A stretch of DNA of 64,000 nt from the NCBI RefSeq assembly GCF_000828475.1, contig NZ_AP014648.1:1891400-1955399 (forward strand), in the 5' to 3' direction. Under the pieces are notes generated by a model. That model was not told the DNA's origin and made no database searches. It saw nothing but the letters and a program-made list of their open reading frames with translations. This DNA comes from Methyloceanibacter caenitepidi (GTDB lineage: Bacteria; Pseudomonadota; Alphaproteobacteria; Rhizobiales; Methyloligellaceae). This document shows positions 1 through 9,410 of the stretch, piece by piece; within the stretch, counting starts at the first letter, position 1; the number at the start of each line of letters is the position of its first letter. Both the position numbers and the translations under genes were made by a program.

Positions 1-302
1 CGCGCTGGACCAGCCCGCTCAACAATGAGAAGCGTGAGGGCACGTTTGTCTGTGCCGGGTGCGAGCTGCCGCTCTTCAAGTCGGAAACCAAGTTCGAATC
101 CGGCACGGGTTGGCCGAGTTTCTATGCGCCGATCGACGGCAATGTCGGCGTTCAGCAGGACTTCAGCTGGGGCATGTCGCGCGACGAGGTCCATTGCCGC
201 CGCTGTGGCGGACACCTTGGGCACGTCTTCAATGACGGGCCGAAACCCACCGGTCTGCGCTATTGCATCAATGGCCTATCGCTCAAGTTCGTACCTGCCT
301 AA
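1..302 (+). CDS. msrB: Peptide-methionine (R)-S-oxide reductase MsrB, C-terminal part
   Basis: Partial gene; the 5' end lies outside the window. Reading from base 3 gives about 99 residues ending at TAA. The zinc-site cysteine pairs CAGC and CRRC followed by GGHLGHVF, the SGTGWPSF signature and the catalytic cysteine in RYCINGLSL are all visible, so the enzyme is a canonical MsrB that reduces the R-epimer of methionine sulfoxide, most likely in the cytoplasm with thioredoxin as reductant. No signal peptide can be judged because the N-terminus is missing. The next gene is 400 bases downstream, so it is probably the last gene of its transcript. Confidence 0.93.
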   Translation, partial: RWTSPLNNEKREGTFVCAGCELPLFKSETKFESGTGWPSFYAPIDGNVGVQQDFSWGMSRDEVHCRRCGGHLGHVFNDGPKPTGLRYCINGLSLKFVPA

Positions 303-705
303 AGCCCTCTATTCCTCCCTGACCGACTGCGGCGTGGCTTCGTTTGAAGCCGCGCCAATTCTTTTTCTGGTCGGGGACGCGGCTTTTCGGAACCAACCCT
401 CTAGGTGGACGTTCTGATCCCGTGGCGGGGTCTGTAATGCGTACCCCGCTCGCCGTACGGGTAATACGGGGGTGAGGGAGTCGGATACGGCTCCCCTCGC
501 TCGTACTCAGGACGGCGGCGTCCGAAGACGCACCATGTCCCGCCACGCCCATCTTCGCCACTGGTTTCAATAGATTCGCGCGCTAGTGCATCGTTGCGCT
601 CGGCGGCACCCAGGACCAATCCGCCGGTCCCGTAATCAATCTACGCGTTCTGCCATGGTACCCGGCACGCTTGGCCGGACAGCGCCAAAAAAGTAGGATC
701 GGCGC
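303..705. other. Intergenic stretch without a supportable gene
   Basis: About 400 bases between msrB and the efflux adaptor. A minus-strand open frame of 72 codons at 401-619 encodes a proline/tyrosine-rich tail but has no recognisable domain and no convincing ribosome binding site. It may hold the promoter of the adaptor gene; I see no clear -35/-10 pair. Confidence 0.5.
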
Positions 706-1929
706 ATGAGCTTGACGAAATCCAAAATGCAGAGCTGCCGGCAAGTGTGCCAGCATGGGTGGCGAGATGGGCGAGGGCTCCGGCCGGGGGCTCTATGGGT
801 TGCGCTCTGCCTGCCGCTTCTCCTTGCGGGGTGCGATGCCAGCAACTCCAAACCGAAACAAGAAGCCAAGCAGCAGGTCGAAGTCGCGACGGCGGCGTCC
901 GCTGAGATTCCGCTCGTCGAGGAGTTCGTGGGTCAGACGGCCGCCGTCACGTATGTCGATGTGCGCGCGAAGGTCCAAGGCTATCTGACGGAGCGGCCTT
1001 TCGTCGAAGGCTCGGATGTCAAGAAGGGAGACGTCTTGTTCGTGATCGACCAGCGGCCGTTTCAGGCCGAGGTGAACCAGAACAAGGCGGAGCTGGAGCA
1101 GAATCAGGGCCGGTTGGACTTCGCGAAGGAACAGCTCGCGCGATACGAGAAGCTGAAAGACGAAGGAACGGCCTCGGTACAGAAATACGAATCGACGCGC
1201 GCCGAAGCCATCGAGGCGGCCGGCGAGTTGGCGGCCAGTCAAGCGGCACTGCAGAACGCCCAGCTCGACCTGGACTATGCCACCATCACCTCGCCGATCG
1301 ACGGACGCGTGAGCAACACGCTCGTAGATGTCGGCAACCTTGTGAGCGCGGAAGATACGCTGCTCACCACGGTGGTTCAGCTCGATCCGATCTACGTCTA
1401 TTTCAGTCCAAGCGAAGAGACTTATCAAAAGATGGTGCCGTTTCAGGCGAAAGGCCCGCTGAAGGTCTCGATGGTGCTGTCGTCCGGTGAGGCCTTTCCC
1501 CAGGAAGGCACCGTCGACTTTGTCGACAACAAGGTCGATCCCAACACCGGCACGATCAAGATGCGCGCGGTCATACCCAATCCCGACAAGACCCTACGGC
1601 CCGGTCAGTTCGTGACGGCGAAGGTCACGCTTGCGGACAAGCACCAGGTTGTCTTGATCCCGGCGGAGGCCGTCGCCCAGGACGAAGGCGGCCACTACGT
1701 CTATGTGGTTGGCAAGGACGACACGGTGAACCGGCAAGACGTGACCATTGGGCCCGAGTACCAAGCGAGCTACGTCATCGAGAAGGGCGTGAAGCCAGGC
1801 GACCGCGTTGTCGTCACGGGGCTACAGAAGGTCCATGCGGGAGCGGCAGTCGAGATAGTGGAACCGGGAAGCAACGGTCCCGGAAACACGGGCGCGGACA
1901 AACAGGACGCTCAGGCCGCTGACGGTTGA
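706..1929 (+). CDS. RND efflux periplasmic adaptor (AcrA/MexA-type lipoprotein)
   Basis: A 407-residue membrane-fusion protein that would bridge an RND permease to an outer-membrane channel. It has a lipoprotein signal with lipobox LLAG before Cys43, then a hairpin and lipoyl domain (YVDVRAKVQGYL, DQRPFQAEVNQNKAEL), a beta-barrel domain (DPIYVYFSPSEE) and a membrane-proximal domain (PGQFVTAKVTL, VLIPAEAV). This is the usual order and length of AcrA/MexA. A downstream ATG at 727 is an alternative start that keeps the signal peptide. Its cognate permease is not in the same operon: it lies convergently on the other strand and the two 3' ends overlap by 19 bases. The substrate cannot be inferred. 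Confidence 0.92.
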   Translation: MSLTKSKMQSCRQVCQHGWRDGRGLRPGALWVALCLPLLLAGCDASNSKPKQEAKQQVEVATAASAEIPLVEEFVGQTAAVTYVDVRAKVQGYLTERPFVEGSDVKKGDVLFVIDQRPFQAEVNQNKAELEQNQGRLDFAKEQLARYEKLKDEGTASVQKYESTRAEAIEAAGELAASQAALQNAQLDLDYATITSPIDGRVSNTLVDVGNLVSAEDTLLTTVVQLDPIYVYFSPSEETYQKMVPFQAKGPLKVSMVLSSGEAFPQEGTVDFVDNKVDPNTGTIKMRAVIPNPDKTLRPGQFVTAKVTLADKHQVVLIPAEAVAQDEGGHYVYVVGKDDTVNRQDVTIGPEYQASYVIEKGVKPGDRVVVTGLQKVHAGAAVEIVEPGSNGPGNTGADKQDAQAADG

Positions 1930-4900
1930 GACGGTCGAGCAGGTCTGCTTCGTAGCCGCTCGACCAGCACGTAGAAGACCGGGACCACGAATAGGCTCAG
2001 GATGGTCGCGGCGAACATGCCGCCAAACACCGCCGTGCCGAGCGAGTGCCGCGCGCTCGACCCCGCGCCCGAACTGAACACCAGGGGCGTCACGCCGAGG
2101 ATGAACGCGAAGGCGGTCATTAGGATCGGCCGTAACCGGATCCGTGCCGCTTCGATTGCGGCCTCTTCGATGGATAGGCCTTCGGCACGCCGGCGGCGTG
2201 CGAACTCTACGATGAGAATGGCGTTCTTGCTCGCCAAGCCGATGAGCATGATCAGCCCGATCTGGCAGTAGATGTCGTTGCTCAGTCCACGCAAGGCTTG
2301 CGCTCCAAGCGCACCGAGCATGGCGAGCGGGACCGCGAGGATCACGACGAACGGCGTGGACCAGCTCTCGTACTGCGCGGCGAGGCAAAGGAAGACCATG
2401 AGAAGAGCCAGGACGAAGATGTAGGGCAGGACGTTCCCGGCCTTGATTTCCTGGTAGGCGTTGCCGGTCCACTCATAACCCATGGTCTTCGGCAGGACGT
2501 CCGCCGCAACGGCTTCCATGGCCTGGATGGCCTGATTGGAGCTGTAGCCCGGTGCCTGCGATCCGTTGATCGGCGCCGACCGGAACAGATTGTAGTGGCT
2601 GATATTGCGAGCGCTGACCTCGGCGTTCAGGGTGACGAGGCCGGACAGCGGGATCATGTCGCCCTTCACGTTTCTCACATAGATTTTCGAAATGTCCGTA
2701 GTCAGCGCACGGGCGTCCTTCTCCGCCTGCAGATAGACGCGGTAGACGCGGCCGAACTTGTTGAAGTCGTTCACGTAGTAGCCGCCGAGATAGACCTGGA
2801 GCGCGGTGAAGACCTCATTGAGCGAGACGCCTTGGCTGAGAACCTTGTTGCGATCGACATCGATCCGGTAGCCGGGGGTCCGCGCGGAGAACGTCGTGAA
2901 GAGGCCCTGGAGCTCGGGGCGCTTGGACGCCTCCGCGATGAAGGCTTGCGTAACGCTCTCCAGTTCCGTCAGTGTGCCGCCGGCATAATCCTGAAGCTCG
3001 AACTGGAATCCCCCGGTGGCGCTGAGCCCCGGGATTGATGGCGGATTTACAGCGTCGACCTCCGCCTCTGCGAAGCTGGCGAACTTGGCGTTCAGTGTCG
3101 GGAGGATGTGGGTGAGCAGCTGCTCGTCGGCGGCTTTGCGCTCATCCCACGGCTTCAGGATGGCGAACAGCGAGGCCGTGTTGGGCGCCGAGTTCGAGTT
3201 GAGCAGGCTGAAGCCGCCAAATGCGATCACGTGCCCCACACCCGGTGTCTCCATCAACGTCTTCTCGATCTTCTCCATGACCTTTTGGGTGCGTTGAAGC
3301 GATGTTCCTTCAGGCGTTTGCAGGAGGACGATGAAGTAGCCTTGGTCCTCGGGGGGGACGAAGCCCGTGGGCACCGTCTTGAAGAGGTAGCCCGTGGCGA
3401 GCAGCGCCACGAGGAACAACCCGACGACCAGCACCCAGCTTTTGATCAAGAAGCCGACTATCCGCTCGTATCCTCTGTTAAGTCGCGCAAAGCCGTTGTC
3501 GAACCATGCGAACAATGGATGCTTCTTCGTACCCTCGTTCTTCAGCAAAACGGCACAGAGGGCTGGGCTCAAGGTCAGCGAGTTGAGCGCGGAGATCGCG
3601 ACGGCGAAAGCGATCGTCAGGGCGAACTGTTTATAGAGCCCACCGGTGATCCCCGGCGTGAAAGCAACAGGGACAAACACGGCCATGAGGACCAGCGACG
3701 TTGCGATGATCGGCCCCGTCACCTGTTTCATCGCCTCGTTTGCGGCCTCATGGACCTCGATGGCCTTGCTCTCGAGATTCCGCGCGACGTTCTCGACAAC
3801 GACGATGGCATCGTCGACCACGAGGCCGACGGCGAGCACCATGCCGAAAAGCGTCAGCGTGTTGATCGAGAAACCGACGGCTAGCAGCGCGGCGAGTGTC
3901 CCGATGAGGCAGACCGGGATCGTCACGACCGGAATAAGCGTCGTGCGCAGTCCGTGCAGGAACATGAAGATGACGAAGACGACCAAGGCGATGGCAAAGC
4001 CGAGCGTCGTCAGCACTTCCTTGATCGACGCCCGGATGAAGCGCGTCGTGTCGTAGATGATCTCGTATTCGAGGCCTTCGGGAAACCGCTCGGACAGCTG
4101 CGCCATCTTGGCCTCGACCTCATCGGCCAAGTCGATGGCATTGGCATCGGGAAGCTGGAAGATGCCGAAGGGCAGGGCGGGCTGGCCGTCGACATTGGCC
4201 GTCTCATCGTAGAGCTCGGCGCCCAGTTCCACGCGGCCGATGTCGCTGATCCGCACGATGCGTCCGTCGGACTCGGCGCGAACGATAATGTCGCCGAACT
4301 CTTCGGCCGTCTGCAGCCGTCCCAGCGTCGACAGGGTAAACTGGAAGACCTGCCCCTCGGGCGCCGGCTGTTGGCCGAGAGCGCCGGCGGCGACAACCTG
4401 GTTCTGGTCTGAAACGGCTTTGGTCACATCCTCGGCCGTCACGCCGAGGCTCGCCATCTTCTGGGGGTCGAGCCAAATGCGCATGGCGAATGTGCGCTCG
4501 CCGAACATTTGCACTTCCCCAACACCGGGAATGCGCTTCATGACGTCGAGGATGTGGATGGTGATGTAGTTGCTGATGAACAGCGTGTCGTAGCGGCCGT
4601 CGGGTGAATAGAGGTTCGGCGCCAGCGTGATGTCGCTGGACTGTTTCGTCACGGTGACGCCGGCCTGGACGACTTCGTCGGGCAGTTGGGACGATGCAAT
4701 TTCGACATTGTTCTGAACATCGACGGCGGCGATATCGAGGTCGTATCCCGTCTCGAACGTGACGGTGATCGTCGACGTGCCGTCGTCGGAACTGACCGAC
4801 GACATGTAGACCATGCCTTCGACACCGTTGATCTGTTCTTCCAGAGGTGTGGTGACGCTGTCTTCGACCGCGCGGGCATTGGCGCCGGTGAAGGTTGCCG

Positions 4901-5036
4901 AGACCACGACCGTCGGGGGTGCGATTGGCGGATACTGGCCGATCGGCAGGAACGGCATGGAAACGGCGCCCAGCACGACGATCACGATCGCCAGGACGGT
5001 CGCGAAGATCGGCCGGCTAATGAAAAACGCGCTCAA
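1911..5036 (-). CDS. RND multidrug efflux permease (AcrB/MexB, HAE1 family)
   Basis: About 1041 residues, the normal AcrB length. It starts with SAFFISRPIFATVLA typical of HAE1 pumps, carries the proton-relay double aspartate in GLVVDDAIVVVENV, and shows the two large periplasmic loops and twelve expected membrane segments. I choose a TTG start at 5036 because a GGGGGAG Shine-Dalgarno lies eight bases upstream and the protein then begins exactly where homologues begin; an ATG at 5081 would add 15 residues of unlikely sequence. It should form an inner-membrane proton/drug antiporter trimer. The convergent lipoprotein adaptor at 706-1929 is the likely partner and the TolC-type channel at 7797 a possible exit duct (inference). 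Confidence 0.93.
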   Translation of the reverse strand: MSAFFISRPIFATVLAIVIVVLGAVSMPFLPIGQYPPIAPPTVVVSATFTGANARAVEDSVTTPLEEQINGVEGMVYMSSVSSDDGTSTITVTFETGYDLDIAAVDVQNNVEIASSQLPDEVVQAGVTVTKQSSDITLAPNLYSPDGRYDTLFISNYITIHILDVMKRIPGVGEVQMFGERTFAMRIWLDPQKMASLGVTAEDVTKAVSDQNQVVAAGALGQQPAPEGQVFQFTLSTLGRLQTAEEFGDIIVRAESDGRIVRISDIGRVELGAELYDETANVDGQPALPFGIFQLPDANAIDLADEVEAKMAQLSERFPEGLEYEIIYDTTRFIRASIKEVLTTLGFAIALVVFVIFMFLHGLRTTLIPVVTIPVCLIGTLAALLAVGFSINTLTLFGMVLAVGLVVDDAIVVVENVARNLESKAIEVHEAANEAMKQVTGPIIATSLVLMAVFVPVAFTPGITGGLYKQFALTIAFAVAISALNSLTLSPALCAVLLKNEGTKKHPLFAWFDNGFARLNRGYERIVGFLIKSWVLVVGLFLVALLATGYLFKTVPTGFVPPEDQGYFIVLLQTPEGTSLQRTQKVMEKIEKTLMETPGVGHVIAFGGFSLLNSNSAPNTASLFAILKPWDERKAADEQLLTHILPTLNAKFASFAEAEVDAVNPPSIPGLSATGGFQFELQDYAGGTLTELESVTQAFIAEASKRPELQGLFTTFSARTPGYRIDVDRNKVLSQGVSLNEVFTALQVYLGGYYVNDFNKFGRVYRVYLQAEKDARALTTDISKIYVRNVKGDMIPLSGLVTLNAEVSARNISHYNLFRSAPINGSQAPGYSSNQAIQAMEAVAADVLPKTMGYEWTGNAYQEIKAGNVLPYIFVLALLMVFLCLAAQYESWSTPFVVILAVPLAMLGALGAQALRGLSNDIYCQIGLIMLIGLASKNAILIVEFARRRRAEGLSIEEAAIEAARIRLRPILMTAFAFILGVTPLVFSSGAGSSARHSLGTAVFGGMFAATILSLFVVPVFYVLVERLRSRPARPSQPSAA

Positions 5037-5044
5037 AGACCATG

Positions 5045-5051
5045 CTCCCCC
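5045..5051 (-). promoter_or_regulatory. Shine-Dalgarno that decides a TTG start
   Basis: On the minus strand GGGGGAG lies eight bases ahead of TTG at 5036, supporting a TTG start for the RND permease rather than the upstream ATG at 5081. Confidence 0.6.
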
Positions 5052-5238
5052 GGCGCGCCATTGGGCAGCGCCGTCACGCACTGCGGCCAGCGGATGGCCT
5101 CAAGTGTTCGCCCCAAGCGACCATAACGTGATGGAGGCGGGGAAGCAGACGAAAAAGTTGGAAGGCTGCATGAAGTTCACCGGCCACTGCAGAGACATTG
5201 GACAAGACGTTACATGTCACGGCCGCCCGGTCAGACCT

Positions 5239-6507
5239 CTAAGGGTCACGTTCGGCTTGGATATTCTCTTGGAGCTCAAAGATCGGCTGCGTCCCGTGCC
5301 CGATTGGCGGCAGTGGCGCGAAGGTGGCGCGCTCCTCCTCGGCAACAGGCTCCAGGATCCGGACCCTGATTAGGGCGAATACAGCCAGAACCGTGTGGAT
5401 GACCGCTGTAAACAGAAACAGCGCCGCTATTCCTGCTTTCGCGATAAGAACTCCAGCGAGCAGAGGGCCGACGGCTGCGCCGATGCCGAATGCCATCAGC
5501 AGGCGGCTGCTCACCTTGACGAAATTCGTCGGATTGGCCCTGTCGTTCACATGGGCCGTACAAAGTGGGTAGACGGTCAGAGCCGCCGAGCCCCAGACGG
5601 CCCCAACGCCAATGAGCACAGCATTCAACGGCTCCCGATAGAGCAAGAACAACGACGCGGCCGCTGCGGAGACCAACGAAACTCCCGCGATCACCCAGCG
5701 CCGATCCAAGTGATCCGAAAGTGTTCCGATCGGCCACTGGCTCAACGCACCGCCAAGAACGGCAAACGCCATGAACAGACTGACTCCCAGGCTCGAGCCG
5801 CTCTGAGCCTGCGCGAACACTGGCGCGAACGTCCAGAAGGCGCCGTTGGCAAGCCCGGCAGCGAGACAGCCGACCAGGCCAACTGGAGCCGTGCGATAGA
5901 GTTTGACGAAATGGACGCCCGCCGGCGCCGGAACCGTGGGGATTGCGCCGGTCGTCAGGGCGATGGGCACGAGTGAAACCGAGATCGCTATCGACGCCAA
6001 AGCGAAGAGAGAGAACGCGGTGGGCGAGTCCACGGAAAATAGAAGGTTCCCGCCAACGATGCCGAACCAGCCCGCAACCATGTAGAGACCGAAGACGCGC
6101 CCGCGGGTCTCTGAACCGACCTGATCGTTCAACCAGCTCTCGACGACCATGAAAAGCCCGGCAAAGCAGAAGCCGACGAGGGCTCGTAAGACCAGCCAGG
6201 TCAACGGTGTTACGGCCAGAACGAAGACAAGCGTACCGCTCGCGGCCATCGCGGCGACGGCGGCGAATGAGCGAATATGTCCGACTCGCGATATCAAGGC
6301 TGGCAGGAGCAGGCAGCCGGCGATGAAGCCCACGTAGTAAAGCGTACCTAGCCCTCCGATGATGGGGACCGAAAAGCCCGCCTGTTCTCCGCCAATAGGG
6401 ATCAGGACGGTTAGCAAGCCGCTGCCGACGGACAACAGCACGGTGGCCAGCAACAGATAGTGCAAGGAGGCGCTTGAAGTGTCTGCGCCGGCTCGTTCGT
6501 CAGTCAT
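5239..6507 (-). CDS. MFS transporter, YcaD-like
   Basis: A 422-residue hydrophobic protein with about twelve predicted membrane segments in two halves. The loop between helices 4 and 5 reads VVESWLNDQ followed by RGRVFGLYM, the signature of the YcaD-like branch of the major facilitator superfamily; substrates of that branch are not well established. The N-terminus up to about residue 14 is a short hydrophilic tail. It sits 200 bases upstream of, and in the same orientation as, the RND permease, so the two may be co-transcribed or share control, but this spacing leaves room for a separate permease promoter. ATG start at 6507; no strong ribosome binding site is seen. Confidence 0.85.
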   Translation of the reverse strand: MTDERAGADTSSASLHYLLLATVLLSVGSGLLTVLIPIGGEQAGFSVPIIGGLGTLYYVGFIAGCLLLPALISRVGHIRSFAAVAAMAASGTLVFVLAVTPLTWLVLRALVGFCFAGLFMVVESWLNDQVGSETRGRVFGLYMVAGWFGIVGGNLLFSVDSPTAFSLFALASIAISVSLVPIALTTGAIPTVPAPAGVHFVKLYRTAPVGLVGCLAAGLANGAFWTFAPVFAQAQSGSSLGVSLFMAFAVLGGALSQWPIGTLSDHLDRRWVIAGVSLVSAAAASLFLLYREPLNAVLIGVGAVWGSAALTVYPLCTAHVNDRANPTNFVKVSSRLLMAFGIGAAVGPLLAGVLIAKAGIAALFLFTAVIHTVLAVFALIRVRILEPVAEEERATFAPLPPIGHGTQPIFELQENIQAERDP

Positions 6508-6769
6508 GAGTGATCACAATTTCTACGGGATGCGCGGTGCGTGCTTGGCGATTGGAGCAATGGGGCTGCCCGGTCGGCATGTTCTCCAGGCCGACCCTCG
6601 GTGCCACATATGCGTCGCCAAGAAAAGAAATCCATATCCGGCTGTTTCGCATGCAGACTGACCGGCGCTCACGGTTCCGGGTGCGCACGCTGTCCGCCCC
6701 GGTGCCATGCATCGCGCGTTCGCAAACGGTGCAAAGCCGAATACGAGAGGCGAATCTTTTGGAGTGAGG

Positions 6770-6845
6770 TGGCTCCCCGGGCCGGACTCGAACCAGCGAC
6801 CCAGCGGTTAACAGCCGCTTGCTCTACCAACTGAGCTACCGGGGA
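6770..6845 (-). tRNA. tRNA-Asn (anticodon GTT)
   Basis: A cloverleaf can be folded on the minus strand. Acceptor TCCCCGG pairs with CCGGGGA, the D arm contains TAGCTCAGTTGGTAGAGC, the anticodon loop CTGTTAA gives GUU, and the T arm contains GGTTCGAGTCC. The discriminator is G and CCA is genomically encoded (minus-strand reading of 6770-6772). Confidence 0.95.
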
Positions 6846-7072
6846 TCAGGGGCAGGGCGGTCAGTCCCGCGCCGTGCCGAAGCGCTAGATAGCAAAACGA
6901 TGACGTGCTTTCCAGCGCTTTACGCGCCATCGACGCACCGAACGTGGTGATGGTTGCCGCGCGCGCCGGGAGGTCTTATCTCCCGCATCGGCCCGGTTCA
7001 AGTCGAATTGGGTAATTTCTCAATCAGGCGGATGGGCGCGTACGCACCGCCGTGGAAGCGATACGTCAAACT

Positions 7073-7327
7073 ATGGCCCCTAAGGTCCGCATTTTCGACC
7101 GCCGCATTCATCTTCCGAAATCCAAACCCATGCGAATCGGATTGGGCACGATCCTGATCGGCGGCGGCCTCTTGGGCTTCCTTCCTGTCCTCGGCTTCTG
7201 GATGATTCCCTTGGGGTTCTTGGTTCTATCCGTCGATCTGCCGGCCGTGCGCCGCTGGCGCCGTCAGTTCACCGTGTGGTGGAACCGGCGCAAGGACGAG
7301 AAAAATGTCGATGGAACAGAACCTTAG
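7073..7327 (+). CDS. Small membrane protein, PGPGW-like
   Basis: An 84-residue protein from ATG 7073 (a GTG at 7052 in frame would add seven residues). It has a basic N-terminus, one or two hydrophobic segments around the motif LLGFLPVLGFWMIPLGFLVLSVDLP split over residues 30-55, then a basic tail RRWRRQFTVWW. The pattern LPVLGFWMIPLG and LSVDLP resembles the putative PGPGW transmembrane family common in alphaproteobacteria; function unknown. It sits between two minus-strand tRNA genes, and its stop codon lies inside a strong hairpin shared with the end of the tRNA-Cys transcript. Confidence 0.72.
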   Translation: MAPKVRIFDRRIHLPKSKPMRIGLGTILIGGGLLGFLPVLGFWMIPLGFLVLSVDLPAVRRWRRQFTVWWNRRKDEKNVDGTEP

Positions 7328-7346
7328 GCGTTAGCGCCTGAAGGTT
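7320..7346. terminator. Hairpin between tRNA-Cys and the small membrane gene
   Basis: AACCTTAGGCG pairs with CGCCTgAAGGTT (one bulged G) around a TTAG loop: an 11-bp stem starting three bases beyond the encoded CCA of tRNA-Cys on the minus strand and covering the stop codon of the plus-strand gene. There is no U-run on either side, so it may act as a processing or bidirectional termination signal rather than a classical terminator. Confidence 0.5.
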
Positions 7347-7348
7347 GT

Positions 7349-7422
7349 TGGAGGCCACGCCCGGAATCGAACCGGGGTATACGGATTTGCAGTCCGCTGC
7401 GTCACCACTCCGCCACGTGGCC
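7349..7422 (-). tRNA. tRNA-Cys (anticodon GCA)
   Basis: On the minus strand GGCCACG pairs with CGTGGCC, the anticodon loop CTGCAAA gives GCA, and the T arm contains GGTTCGATTCC. The discriminator is U, as expected for tRNA-Cys, followed by encoded CCA (7349-7351 read on the minus strand). Confidence 0.95.
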
Positions 7423-7796
7423 ATCGGGCTGGACTTTCTAGCGTAGTTATCGCGCGTGTCCAGCAACTCTTTGGTTTGGAATACGATCCCACAGCTTAAT
7501 CGGAAGTAACGGCCCGTCCGGCGCCGCGGCGATAGACAAGACACACTCGTGCCGGGTCAAGTACTCTCCGCAATGGATGAGGATTCGACATCCATTGTTG
7601 GGGGACGAAACATGGACAAAAAATGTCGGGATGCGCGGCGTTTGGCCACTGTTGCGGCGATCCCACAGTGCATTGAGTTTTTTGGGGAAATGGGATGAGA
7701 CGAGCCCTTCCTGGGTATCTTTCGGCGGCTGGGTTGCTGTAATGTGAGGCAGGTCGGCGGCCGGGGCTCCGTTGACCGTTGGGAGCAGGATAAAGC
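7423..7796. other. Intergenic stretch upstream of the TolC-type gene
   Basis: About 370 bases with no convincing coding sequence. A 131-codon minus-strand open frame runs through it into the next gene but shows no family features. The stretch contains one clear inverted repeat at 7571-7597 and presumably the promoter of the outer-membrane channel gene. Confidence 0.5.
7571..7597. repeat. Perfect 9-bp inverted repeat upstream of the TolC-type gene
   Basis: CAATGGATG, a nine-base spacer, then CATCCATTG. The arms are perfect and centred about 213 bases before the GTG start of the channel gene. It could be an operator half-site pair or a small hairpin; nothing else identifies it. Confidence 0.4.
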
Positions 7797-9260
7797 GTGT
7801 TTGGTTTGCATGGCAGGTGGCAGACGTTGCGCCGCGCGGCACGGTCGTCGCGTCGTGGCGTCTTTGCGCTCAGTGTTTGGCTCGTCGCGTGCGGTCTGTC
7901 GATGCCGGCCGCTGCCGAGTCGTTGGAACAGGCGCTTGCCGACGCCTATCTTCTCAACCCGGTTCTAAATGCCGAGCGCGCCCGGTTGCGCGCGATCGAC
8001 GAGCAGGTCGCGCTGGCCAAGTCCGGGTTGCGTCCGACGATCACCGGCTCCGGATCGACCGCCTACAATAATCAAAACAGCAATTTGCGGGGCAGGGCGA
8101 ACGTGCTCTCCTCCTTCGGCGGCGGGATCGGTTCGAGCGGCGTGACCCATCCCCACGGCTATGCCCTGACGCTCTCGCAGCTGTTGTTCGGCGGGTTTCA
8201 GAATTTGAATGCCATCCGCGAGGCCAAGTCCCTCGTGCAGGCCCAACGGGAGACCCTGCGCCAGGTCGAGCAGACGGTGCTCCTCGATGCCGCGACCGCC
8301 TATGTGAATGTGGTTCGCGATCAGGCGGTGGTGCGCCTTCGCGAGAACGATGTGCAGGTGCTGACCGAACAGTTGAAGGCGACCCGCGACCGGTTCGATG
8401 TCGGCGAGGTCACAAGGACCGACGTGGCCCAGGCCGAAGCACGGCGGTCCGAAGCGCTGGCCACTTTGGCATCCGCTCAAGCCAACCTGAAGATCAGCCG
8501 GGCGACGTACGAGCAGGTGATCGGTCATCCGCCCGGCACGCTGAGCGCCCCGCCGTCGATCCGTCACCTGCTTCCGAACTCGCTTGACGAGGCCATGACG
8601 CTCGGGGACGGCGAGAACCCGGTCATCCTTACGGCCGTCTACAACGAAGAGTCGTCGCTCTACGCCGTCGAGCGGATCATGGGCGAATTGCTCCCCTCAG
8701 TCTCCCTCGAGGCCCAGTACGAGAAGGCTTTCGACCAGAGCAGCACGATCAGCGATATCGAGACGACATCCGTGACCGGACGCCTCAGCGTCCCGCTCTA
8801 TCAGGGTGGTGGCGTCTCGGCCCGGGTGCGTCAGGCCAAAGAGACGAACAATCAGTTGAAGCGCGAGGTCGAGAATGCGCGCCTGAGCGTCCATGCTGAC
8901 GTCATCTCCAACTGGGGTATTCTGCAGTCGTCCGGGCCGGCGATCCGCTCTGCTGAGGCTGCCGTTGGCGCCAACAAGATCGCCCTGACGGGCGTTCGCG
9001 AGGAAGAGAAGGTCGGCCAGCGCACCACGCTGGATGTCTTGGACGCTCAGCGGGAGCTCCTAAACTCCCAGATTGGGCTTGTTTCGGCGCTCCGCGACCG
9101 GGTCGTCGCAGAGTATTCGCTATACAGCGCCATCGGCCGGATGGATGCACAAACCCTTGGACTTTCAGTTCCTTACTACGATCCGTTCGAGCATTACGAG
9201 ATCATCAAGAACAAGCTTTGGGGCCTTGCGCCGCCCGAGCCGCCGCTTGCCGATAACTGA
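7797..9260 (+). CDS. tolC: TolC-family outer-membrane efflux/type I secretion channel
   Basis: 487 residues from a GTG start preceded by GGGAGCAGGA. A Sec signal peptide ends at about residue 40 (SMPAAA before ESLEQAL). The mature protein opens with SLEQALADAYLLNPVLNAERA, continues with TolC hairpins (ALTLSQLLFGGFQNLNAI, VARTD-like EVTRTDVAQAEARRSEA) and a second half-repeat with VPLYQGGGVSARVRQAK and RTTLDVLDAQRELLNSQ. This two-fold repeat is the hallmark of TolC, which forms a trimeric outer-membrane tunnel. It stands alone, as TolC genes often do; it could serve the RND pump at 0.7-5 kb, which has no dedicated channel gene. Confidence 0.92.
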   Translation: MFGLHGRWQTLRRAARSSRRGVFALSVWLVACGLSMPAAAESLEQALADAYLLNPVLNAERARLRAIDEQVALAKSGLRPTITGSGSTAYNNQNSNLRGRANVLSSFGGGIGSSGVTHPHGYALTLSQLLFGGFQNLNAIREAKSLVQAQRETLRQVEQTVLLDAATAYVNVVRDQAVVRLRENDVQVLTEQLKATRDRFDVGEVTRTDVAQAEARRSEALATLASAQANLKISRATYEQVIGHPPGTLSAPPSIRHLLPNSLDEAMTLGDGENPVILTAVYNEESSLYAVERIMGELLPSVSLEAQYEKAFDQSSTISDIETTSVTGRLSVPLYQGGGVSARVRQAKETNNQLKREVENARLSVHADVISNWGILQSSGPAIRSAEAAVGANKIALTGVREEEKVGQRTTLDVLDAQRELLNSQIGLVSALRDRVVAEYSLYSAIGRMDAQTLGLSVPYYDPFEHYEIIKNKLWGLAPPEPPLADN

Positions 9261-9410
9261 ACAAATCTCCCGCCCCAACGTTAACTATAGACCTCAATGT
9301 CCGTGCCAAGCGGAGACTTGGGCGTTAGCATTGTGTTAAGTTATTGATAAGTTGGTCCTGGTGGTCTTCGCCGGGCACTATCAGTTTGAGAGGCGGCAAG
9401 GGATTAAGTA

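Noticed and set aside
401..619. Proline/tyrosine-rich minus-strand frame near msrB
   Set aside because: No ribosome binding site, no signal peptide, low complexity only at its end; too weak to call.
7447..7842. 131-codon minus-strand frame upstream of the TolC-type gene
   Set aside because: Overlaps the divergent gene start, ends close to tRNA-Cys, and has no domain or start signal.
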